This document shows positions 52,942-59,076 of a DNA stretch of 59,076 nucleotides, piece by piece. The position numbers were made by a program, and so were the translations under genes. This DNA comes from Chelatococcus sp. (lineage in GTDB: Bacteria; Pseudomonadota; Alphaproteobacteria; Rhizobiales; Beijerinckiaceae), in contig QFQY01000027.1 in assembly GCA_003248805.1 (NCBI GenBank), forward strand, positions 1-59,076, in the 5' to 3' direction. The notes under the pieces are model-generated. The model did not search any database. It had not been told where the DNA came from and saw nothing but the letters and a program-made list of their open reading frames with translations. Every line of letters begins with the position of its first letter. Within the stretch, counting starts at the first letter, position 1.

Positions 52942-53582
52942 GATGAGGAAACCGAATGTGGGATGCCCTGCGCATCGCGCATGGAGCTTTCGGTCGGGTA
53001 GCGCTCCTGGATATGGATCGCAGCCCGGTTCCTCATGCGCATCCGCATGGCCGATGAAGTCATTCTCGATCGGCGCATCGCGCCAGCCATCAGCCATCGC
53101 CATCATCCGAAGCCGTCCTCCGATCCGTTCCGTGTCGCCATGCGATGCCCGGCGATTCAGGATGCCCGAAAATTGCACGACAACTGGACCCGTTTCTAGG
53201 GTTAGGACCACAAGGGCCCGATGATTGAGCCATGATCTCAAATCGCATTGAAGGAGAAGCCCCTCCTTGGCCTTGAAGGCTAGGCACCCTTGGAGCTCGT
53301 CTCCACGTCCCGGAACCGCGGCCGGGGTGAACTGGCTTTGAGCGCAGCGCGGGGGTGCTTACGGATGCAGCTCGCGCGGATCTTGGGCATTCATGCGTTG
53401 TTTGTGGCTCGCCAGCCTTCGTTATTGGCCTGAAAGATTCGCCAGTGACGAATTTGCCTTACTCGCATGAATCAGGAATTCGGCTTTCGCTTCAGACAAC
53501 ATAGGTAACTGCTCCCTTGCCATGCTCACGATTTGTTGCGATTTAAAACGCCCACATTAATCGATCTATCGGACAAGCCGCC
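52942..53582. other. Spacer between the IS701-like element and the mobilisation module
   Basis: No gene can be supported. Short minus-strand frames (around 52945-53240) have no recognised family and are interrupted in every frame. The last ~180 bases are more AT-rich and probably contain the promoter of the gene at 53583. Confidence 0.45.
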
Positions 53583-54347
53583 GTGGCACGCAAGCGCCTG
53601 AACCCGAATGTTGTCGCAGACTGGATAGGCATCGCGAACGCGGCGGAGCGAGCGCTCCAGACAGGAACAGGGACTGACCGTGCAGCGGCGCTATGGGATG
53701 TAGCGCAGGAGCGCGGCACCACAGAACAGCATGTCCGGCGCCTCATTCACGGCTGGCGCTTCATCCAATCAGTTCGTGCCGACGACCGCGAACTGGCGGA
53801 GTGCTTGGAGAGAAGCTCCTACAACGTCACCGACGTGATCTCGCGCTGGCATCCACGCGATCGCCACGCGGCATCAGAAGCCGCCAAACAATACCATGCC
53901 GGCAACCTCACGCTCGCCCAGCTCCGGGCCGGCTACGAATCCTCGCAGCATCATGGCAGGTCGAAAGTGAGCGCTCCGCCGACGCCGGACTATCTCGACG
54001 CCGTGCGCGGGAAGATCGAGGATAGCGAGCCCTGGATACGAGGGCTTCAATCGACACCCCGATCGCTTCCGCCTTTCGGCAAATTCGACTTGTCTTTCCG
54101 AGGCGAAGGCGATCGCGAACTCGGCGTGATCGTCTTGCCGCCGCGCCTCGGCACGAACGATCAGAAGGCGAGGTTCGCCAGCGACGCCGGCCTGATCCTG
54201 CTCGCGCATCAGATGGGTATGGAGACGATCATCGCAGGGCCCAAGGGCTCTGTTCTCGATGGCTATACCAACTGGATCGCCGAGATCGGCATCGACGATT
54301 GCCGCGTCGTCGAGCTCGAACGCGTCATGCGCGAAGTCTGGACATGA
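53583..54347 (+). CDS. Hypothetical protein of the mobilisation module
   Basis: The 254-aa protein begins MARKRLNPNVVADWIGIANA. Residues 35-65 (AALWDVAQERGTTEQHVRRLIHGWRFIQS) read like a helix-turn-helix, so DNA binding is possible. The C-terminal half has no family I recognise. It lies beside relaxase and accessory genes and its stop codon overlaps a strong bidirectional terminator, suggesting a self-contained accessory gene. Replication or partition functions are conceivable but unsupported. Confidence 0.65.
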   Translation: MARKRLNPNVVADWIGIANAAERALQTGTGTDRAAALWDVAQERGTTEQHVRRLIHGWRFIQSVRADDRELAECLERSSYNVTDVISRWHPRDRHAASEAAKQYHAGNLTLAQLRAGYESSQHHGRSKVSAPPTPDYLDAVRGKIEDSEPWIRGLQSTPRSLPPFGKFDLSFRGEGDRELGVIVLPPRLGTNDQKARFASDAGLILLAHQMGMETIIAGPKGSVLDGYTNWIAEIGIDDCRVVELERVMREVWT

Positions 54348-54374
54348 AAAGGCCCGGCTCGCGCCGGGCCTTTT
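54347..54374. terminator. Bidirectional rho-independent terminator
   Basis: AAAAGGCCCGGC-TCGC-GCCGGGCCTTTT is a 12-bp perfect stem with a tetraloop. Its A- and T-tracts make it work in both directions, serving the convergent genes at 53583 and 54393. It begins within the upstream gene's stop codon. Confidence 0.92.
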
Positions 54375-54392
54375 GTTAGCCTATCGATCGGA

Positions 54393-54689
54393 TCACTGCG
54401 GCTTGTTAAACGCCGCTCCGACGATGCCGGCCTGTTCGCGGGTCGCTTCGGTTTCCGCCTTGACCCGAAGAGCCTCGTCCCGGGCCACCGCATCCTCGAG
54501 TTCGCGTAGCGTCTGCTCGGCATTCGCCTTGGCCCGCTGCTTGATCGCCTCGACCCAAGGGGTGTCTGCAACGGCCTCAATGGTCGCGACGAGCCTGACG
54601 CAGGTCTTCGGCGCCAGGCGCGGAGTGCCGTTGTGAACCGAGGCCTCGAGGAGGGCGCAGGCGCGCTTGGTCAGTTCGTCGGGAGTCAC
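54393..54689 (-). CDS. Small helical hypothetical protein
   Basis: The 98-aa protein is mostly helical and charged, with a probable coiled coil (AIKQRAKANAEQTLRELEDA through VARDEALRVKAETEATREQ). It starts at GTG 54689, overlapping the stop of the upstream gene (GTGA), and ends at the shared terminator. Genes in this position next to MobA/MobL relaxases often encode mobilisation accessory factors, but no family is recognised here. Confidence 0.7.
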   Translation of the reverse strand: MTPDELTKRACALLEASVHNGTPRLAPKTCVRLVATIEAVADTPWVEAIKQRAKANAEQTLRELEDAVARDEALRVKAETEATREQAGIVGAAFNKPQ

Positions 54690-55012
54690 TGGCTCCTCCC
54701 CTGCTGGTTCGCACCCTGTCCCGCCGCCGCGGACGCGGCCTTAGCCTTCGCCTCGGCGCGCTGCCGCGTCACCTCGGTCGCGAACTCGCCGGCCGGGAAG
54801 GTGTAGTCGGTCGCGGCACCCGCCACGATCAACTCCTTCGCCAGCGCGGGCGAATGCGCCTTGGCGGCGTTGAACACGCCGGCCAGAACGTGCGGGTTGT
54901 TGGTGATCTCCCACACCTTCTGCGTCACGCGGAACAGCTTTGCGCGGTTGGAGTGCTGGCGTGCCCTCATCCTCGCGAACTTATCCATCAACTTCCCCAG
55001 ATCGTCGTGCAC
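54686..55012 (-). CDS. Small mobilisation accessory-like protein
   Basis: The 108-aa protein starts MHDDLGKLMDKFARMRARQH and has an Ala/Lys/Gln-rich C-terminus. It is divergent from the relaxase gene, across the putative oriT, the place where MobC/TraD-like accessory proteins are usually encoded. AGGAGG precedes its ATG on the minus strand. Homology is not recognised, so the role is inferred from position. Confidence 0.7.
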   Translation of the reverse strand: MHDDLGKLMDKFARMRARQHSNRAKLFRVTQKVWEITNNPHVLAGVFNAAKAHSPALAKELIVAGAATDYTFPAGEFATEVTRQRAEAKAKAASAAAGQGANQQGRSQ

Positions 55013-55223
55013 GATAACCTCCTATGGCTGGCTTCGACGCACATATATACGCAGATAATTTTGATTCGCCAAACAGATATTTTATGCGCATATATATCAA
55101 GAACCGACCGATGGCCGGGGGTTCCCAGGGGGCGTCAGCCCCTTGGGCCCGCTATAGCAGTCCGAAAAGTCGGACTGCGCGGTCCCTGCGGTGCTTTTTG
55201 AGAGAGGAAGGCCGGGTTTCACG
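55013..55223. other. Putative origin of transfer (oriT) region
   Basis: The spacer between divergent accessory and relaxase genes begins with an AT-rich stretch (55040-55100) and then has two inverted repeats. These are CCCAGGGGGC-GTCA-GCCCCTTGGG (55124-55147, one mismatch) and GCAGTCCGA-AAAG-TCGGACTGC (55157-55178, perfect). AT-rich DNA plus hairpins next to a MobA/MobL gene is the normal oriT layout. The nick site is not identified. Confidence 0.5.
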
Positions 55224-57521
55224 ATGTTCGACCGGACCATGCATCTCTCGACCAGTTGGGTGCGCGCGCGGGCCCATCTCGGACCCGCCAGCGCCGGTCT
55301 GGTCAGCGCTTACATCACTGGTGGCCATTCCTTCGATGGCCACCGCGTCAACAACCCTCATCGGCGGCGCGAGATTGCGATGACCGGCCTGTCGCTGCCT
55401 GCCGGGATCGTGATGACGCCGCATGAACTCTGGCACTGGGTGGATCGCAAGGAACGCCGGAAGGACGGCGAATACCAGATGCGTTCGCGCGAGTTGCCGA
55501 GACTGGCTTCGCATATGCGCTGCTCATTGCCCTGGGCGCTTTCGCCGGAAGCGGCCGAGCGCGTCACCACTGACTTCGCCCGGTTTCTGACCGAGGAACT
55601 CGGGCTCGGCGTCCAGTTCGCGGTGCATAACAAACCTGAGCACGATTGGGATCACGCTCACTTCCTGATGACGACCCGTTCGCTAGCGCTCAAGAATTTC
55701 GGCAAGAAGGTGCGCGAGCTGGACGGGATCGCGATGCGCAAGCGCGAAGCCGGCACAGCCGCCGAGGTTCGCTATGCCCGTGCCGATGGGCGCGAGAAGA
55801 CGATCTCATCCACCATCGAAACCATGAGGGCGCGTTGGGCCGGCCTTCTCTCGGCCGAACTCGGATATGTGGTGGATCATCGTTCTTTCGAACGCCGCGG
55901 TCTCGATCTCGATCCGGTGATTTACGTTCCCCGCGCCCAGATCGAATACGAAAAGCGGCAAGCGAGGCGCGGCGCTGCCGGGCGGGATTGGCGCGCCGAA
56001 CGGGCCTCGCAATTGGCCAGCCGACAGGTGGAAGCCGCCCTCTTGAGGGAGTTGCCGGATCAAGAACTCCGTCGACGCACTCGGCCCGCGCCTGCGCGTG
56101 CTCCCCGTGTCGTCGAGATCGGTCTGCGATCGATCTGTCAGGAACTGGAGCGTCAGAACACTCTCGTCTCGTCATGGCGCGCCGCCGCCCTCACCCGGCT
56201 CGCGAAGATATCACCGCTTCTCGCGCTTTCGGCAGGCAACCAGATCCTGGAGGCTATCGCCACGCGCGAGGTACGGGAAACTGCACCTGTTTCTACCCCA
56301 TCTCCCGTGATCAGCACCACCGATGCTTCGAACGGGAAACGCAAGCGCCTGCGCCAGAATGCCGGCGCCGGCATCATGTCGAAGCTCTTTGCTCAGCACG
56401 GAGATGACATTGCTACCGCAGTATCGGCTTCTTCGTCACAGCACCGGATCATGCGAGACGCGATCAACCACCTTGGCCGGATCAATCCGATCGTCGCGCT
56501 CGGCGCCCTCGCCCGGATGGCGGAGATCACGCTTGAACAGAAAGAGGAGCCCGTCACCGCGATCAGCACCTCGCCTTCGGAAAGGCGTGCGCAGGCCCGC
56601 AGGCGCGGCAGCGTATCCGGGCGAAAGAATGTCGCGGGTGCCATGGCAACCCGGGCGCGCCAAGCCCTCGAAACTGAGTGCTCGCAAATTGAGAGAGGCC
56701 ATGACGACGCGAACGCGGCTCAGGCAATGGCCACGCAGTTTGCTGACGAGATGAAGCGCCGCGAGCGCCGCTTTCTCAAGCGCATGGAGAAGAAACTCGG
56801 ATATGCAGCGATGCAATCGGCTGTTGTTCATGACGCGCTGGTCGCGTTCACGCTCAGGCTCGAGGCCTATTTCAGCAAGGCGATGGAGGCTTTGCGGGAG
56901 CGACTCGAGCGCCATCGCCTTGAACGGCAGAAGATCGCCGCTCAAGCGATGCTCGAACTCGCTGCTCTCGATGCAATCCCAATAGACAACGCCATGGTGA
57001 GATTGCAGGCGACGGCAGCGGTCGCGCAGAGCTTCCGTCACACTCTCGATCACCTCCACACGCGGCAGGCCGGCGAGGTCGCGGAGGAATTGACGCAATG
57101 GCTAGACGGCGGGCCGAACCTGCGCCGGCATAACGCGACGACGACATTGACGCCGAACATCGTCTCTTCGGTTTGGAGCCGTCCGTCTCCCCGACAGCCG
57201 GAACGGTCGGTGGCCAGAACGGCTGCGGCAGCCCCGCAGCACCAGCCTGTCGCGCGGTCGCGGAATCCGCACATTCCGATCGCGGCTTCGGCAGGCGTTT
57301 CGAAGAGCGCAACGCAATCCACGCGGAAAAATATCCGAAACAATATCACGTTCGATGTTCCCGCGTTCACGGAGAAAGAGGAGTTCGGCCTACTCCGGCC
57401 GAAACCGGCATCGCCAGCAAGCGCAAATGGTCAGGCGGCTCCGAGACCTCGAGCATCGGAATCGGGCAGCAGACCTGCCCACCAGAGGCCACGTCGCCCA
57501 TCGGATCAGGAGATCGAATAG
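55224..57521 (+). CDS. MobA/MobL-family relaxase
   Basis: The 765-aa protein nicks DNA at oriT for conjugative mobilisation. The N-terminal ~230 residues match MobA/MobL: PHELWHWVDRKERRKDGEYQ, LTEELGLGVQFAVHNKPEHD, the metal-binding HDWDHAHFLMTTRS and VVDHRSFERRGLDLDPV. The remaining ~500 residues are Arg/Glu-rich and helical with no helicase or primase motifs seen. GTG at 55191 is an alternative start; ATG 55224, 12 bases after AGGAAGG, is preferred. No type IV secretion genes are in the window, so it depends on a helper. Confidence 0.9.
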   Translation: MFDRTMHLSTSWVRARAHLGPASAGLVSAYITGGHSFDGHRVNNPHRRREIAMTGLSLPAGIVMTPHELWHWVDRKERRKDGEYQMRSRELPRLASHMRCSLPWALSPEAAERVTTDFARFLTEELGLGVQFAVHNKPEHDWDHAHFLMTTRSLALKNFGKKVRELDGIAMRKREAGTAAEVRYARADGREKTISSTIETMRARWAGLLSAELGYVVDHRSFERRGLDLDPVIYVPRAQIEYEKRQARRGAAGRDWRAERASQLASRQVEAALLRELPDQELRRRTRPAPARAPRVVEIGLRSICQELERQNTLVSSWRAAALTRLAKISPLLALSAGNQILEAIATREVRETAPVSTPSPVISTTDASNGKRKRLRQNAGAGIMSKLFAQHGDDIATAVSASSSQHRIMRDAINHLGRINPIVALGALARMAEITLEQKEEPVTAISTSPSERRAQARRRGSVSGRKNVAGAMATRARQALETECSQIERGHDDANAAQAMATQFADEMKRRERRFLKRMEKKLGYAAMQSAVVHDALVAFTLRLEAYFSKAMEALRERLERHRLERQKIAAQAMLELAALDAIPIDNAMVRLQATAAVAQSFRHTLDHLHTRQAGEVAEELTQWLDGGPNLRRHNATTTLTPNIVSSVWSRPSPRQPERSVARTAAAAPQHQPVARSRNPHIPIAASAGVSKSATQSTRKNIRNNITFDVPAFTEKEEFGLLRPKPASPASANGQAAPRPRASESGSRPAHQRPRRPSDQEIE

Positions 57522-57609
57522 GTGACAGGCGCGCCACATGTCACGGCCCCCCAACTGTTCTCGCCCCAAAAGCCCGGACATTTCTCAATGAAACCCAGGA
57601 CACTCCCTC

Positions 57610-57719
57610 AGACCATCTTGCTCAGATGAGGCCGCTGCAGCGCTTTGCCAATCCCGATGAGATCAGCGGTTTGATCCCCTATTTGGCTTGCGAAGAAGCG
57701 GGCTAAGTGACGTGTGCAC
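57610..57719 (+). pseudogene. C-terminal remnant of a short-chain dehydrogenase/reductase
   Basis: The frame reads MRPLQRFANPDEISGLIPYL then ACEEAG-stop-VTCA, matching the SDR C-terminus (PLGRFGTPEEIAGLVAFLAS-DEAGYVTG). A TAA replaces the Tyr codon of the GYVTG motif. The remnant ends exactly where the IS3-like element begins, and nothing of the N-terminal NAD-binding part is present. Confidence 0.7.
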
Positions 57720-57753
57720 TGATCCGCCCCCGCCGACTGGTCCAAAGCGATTG

Positions 57754-58580
57754 TTAGTGGAGAGTTGGCCTCGCGGCCAGCGCGGGCGGCGTAGCTGGTC
57801 CGGGTTGCGCAGTCGCCCGCGCGGTCATGGCGGGCACGAAGACCTCCGGCGCGGGAGGCTTGTATCCGAGCGAGCCATGCGGGCGGACGGTGTTGAAGTG
57901 CCGCCGCCAGCTTTCGACGATGATCTTCGCCTCCGCGAGGGTGTAGAAGATCTCGCCGTCGAGGAGTTCATCGCGCAACCGGGCATTGAACGACTCGATG
58001 AAGCCGTTCTCCCAGGGACTGCCGGGCGCGATGTAGGCGGTCTTCGCGCCAACCGCGCCGATCCAACCCTGCACAGCTTTGGCGACGAACTCGGGGCGTT
58101 GTCTGAACGCACATGGCCCGGCACGCCGCGCAGGATGAAGAGGTCCGAGAGAACGTCGATGACATCGGTCGACCTGAGCCGCCGATCGATGCGGATCGCC
58201 AGGCTCTCCCGGGTGAACTCGTCGATCACGTTCAACATGCGGAACTTCCGGCCGTTGTGAGTGCGGTCCTCGACAAAGTCATATGACCAGACGTGGTTGG
58301 GATGCTCTGGCCGCAGCCGTACGCAAGATCCGTCGTTCAGCCAGAGACGCCCCTTCTTCGGCTGCCGCCGAGGCACTTTGAGCCCTTCTCGCCGCCAGAT
58401 GCGCTCGACGCGCTTGACGTTCACTGCCCAGCCCGCCGTGCGCAGCAGCGCGGCGATCTTGCGATAGCCGTAGCGTCCGTATCGGCGGACCAGTTCGACG
58501 ATGTCGGCGATGAGTTGCTCCTCATCGTCGCGTCCGCGCGGGATCCGGCGCTGGGTCGAGCGACGCGCGGGGCTTACCAG
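57754..58580 (-). pseudogene. IS3-family transposase OrfB, frameshifted
   Basis: The integrase catalytic core is split between two frames. The first carries RRYGRYGYRKIAALLRTAGW, HVWSYDFVEDRTHNGRKFRM and ends in VRSDN; the second resumes with VQGWIGAVGAKTAYIAPGSP and NGFIESFNARLRDELLDGEI. A one-base deletion near 58096 (GACAACGCCCCGAG where GACAACGGCCCCGAG is expected) joins them. The DDE residues are all present but not in one frame, so the transposase is probably inactive. The 5' boundary depends on the usual programmed frameshift from orfA and is approximate. Confidence 0.85.
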
Positions 58581-58852
58581 TTTCCCGAAGCCGCCTCCTT
58601 CAGGATCAGCTTGTCGAGCGTCAGGTCCGCGACGGCCCGACGGAGCCGGGCGTTCTCGGCCTCAAGCTCCTTCATCCGCTTCACCTGATCTGACTTCAGG
58701 CCGCCAAACTCACGACGCCAGCGGTAGTAACTCACCTCCGTCACGCCGATCGAGCGGATCGCGTCGGCAACGGATTGCCCCTGCGAGACCAGCACATCGA
58801 CCTGGCGCAGCTTCGCGACGATCTCTTCGGGCTTGTGGCGCTTCTTCGGCAT
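58574..58852 (-). CDS. IS3-family transposase OrfA
   Basis: The 92-aa helix-turn-helix protein starts MPKKRHKPEEIVAKLRQVDV and continues with SVADAIRSIGVTEVSYYRWRREFGG and a leucine-zipper-like RMKELEAENARLRRAVADL. It binds the element ends and is normally fused to OrfB by a programmed frameshift. The frame is intact. Confidence 0.92.
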   Translation of the reverse strand: MPKKRHKPEEIVAKLRQVDVLVSQGQSVADAIRSIGVTEVSYYRWRREFGGLKSDQVKRMKELEAENARLRRAVADLTLDKLILKEAASGNW

Positions 58853-58930
58853 CTCGGTCCTCCTGTCTGCCAAAAGACATACTTCAGGGTGGACCAATTC
58901 AACGGGGGTGGATCAGTACCGACAGCTCCG

Positions 58931-59076
58931 CTATTTCGCGGCCAGCAGGGTGAACTTGTGAATCTGCGGCGGTTCAGAAAACAGTTCTTCTGCCTTCTCC
59001 ATCAGTGCGGCGGCAACCTTGCCGTCAAGATGGGCCTGCCGATCCTCCTCTGTGTCGAACGTATCGAAGATCGCGT
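58931..59076 (-). CDS. Antibiotic biosynthesis monooxygenase (ABM)-like protein, partial (5' end beyond window)
   Basis: Only the C-terminal ~47 residues are present: IFDTFDTEEDRQAHLDGKVA, then AALMEKAEELFSEPPQIHKF ending TLLAAK. The FDTEEDRQAHLDGKVAAALM pattern is typical of ABM-fold quinol monooxygenase/YgiN-like proteins. The gene ends 14 bases from the IS3-like element and reads towards it. Confidence 0.8.
   Translation of the reverse strand, partial: AIFDTFDTEEDRQAHLDGKVAAALMEKAEELFSEPPQIHKFTLLAAK

Larger units (their letters stand above)
57718..58917. mobile_element. IS3-family insertion sequence, decayed
   Basis: About 1.2 kb bounded by imperfect inverted ends: left ACTGATCCGCCCCCG (57718 onward) and right, read inward, ACTGATCCACCCCCG (ending 58917). 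It encodes orfA and a frameshifted orfB on the minus strand. No target duplication is visible beside it. Confidence 0.85.

Overview
The window looks like the chromosome of a high-GC alphaproteobacterium, most likely a member of the Hyphomicrobiales (Bosea-like). This rests on the character of its FtsK, GlnB/GlnA, ParE and PRC-barrel proteins, the many ATGA/TGATG translational couplings, and the ABC/TRAP-rich catabolic lifestyle. The genus is inferred from recalled family resemblance, not from a search.

Layout. (1) 1-1606: 5' part of an ftsK-like translocase gene on the minus strand. (2) 1850-14030: a GlxA-type regulator followed by a tightly coupled plus-strand catabolic operon. It holds a peptide/opine-type ABC importer (binding protein, two permeases, fused double ATPase), a GlpD-like FAD dehydrogenase, an ornithine cyclodeaminase/mu-crystallin family protein, a trimethylamine-dehydrogenase/N-methylproline-demethylase type flavoprotein and an enolase-superfamily (mandelate racemase) enzyme. 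I read it as a route for an N-methylated or cyclic amino acid. (3) 14.1-25.4 kb: ordinary core genes: small proteins, PRC-barrel protein, nnrDE, glnB-glnA with a clear terminator, a glycosyltransferase, a flippase-like protein, parE and tRNA-Gly(UCC). (4) 25.7-30.1 kb: a KdpDE-like two-component system without kdpFABC, followed at once by a two-gene TRAP transporter without a DctP binding protein.

(5) 30.98-51.05 kb is the most interesting part: an accessory catabolic island built around the deazaflavin coenzyme F420, which is rare in Proteobacteria. Sixteen minus-strand genes run nearly without gaps from 51049 down to 34890: a phenylacetate-CoA-ligase-like enzyme, an F420-dependent LLM oxidoreductase, thiolase, enoyl-CoA hydratase, NADPH:F420 reductase, cofC, fbiC (cofG-cofH fusion), a thioesterase, a complete branched-chain-amino-acid type ABC importer, cofE, cofD and a short 3-hydroxyacyl-CoA dehydrogenase. 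A neighbouring AraC regulator diverges from an iron-containing alcohol dehydrogenase and an aldehyde dehydrogenase. Together they suggest import of an organic acid, CoA activation, an F420H2-dependent reduction and beta-oxidation, with the cofactor made and recycled by the same transcript.

(6) 51.5-58.9 kb is mobile DNA: an intact IS701-like element with CTAG flanks, a mobilisation module (MobA/MobL relaxase, two small accessory genes, a putative oriT, one unknown gene), a decayed short-chain-dehydrogenase remnant and an IS3-family element with a frameshifted orfB. The window ends inside a monooxygenase-like gene.
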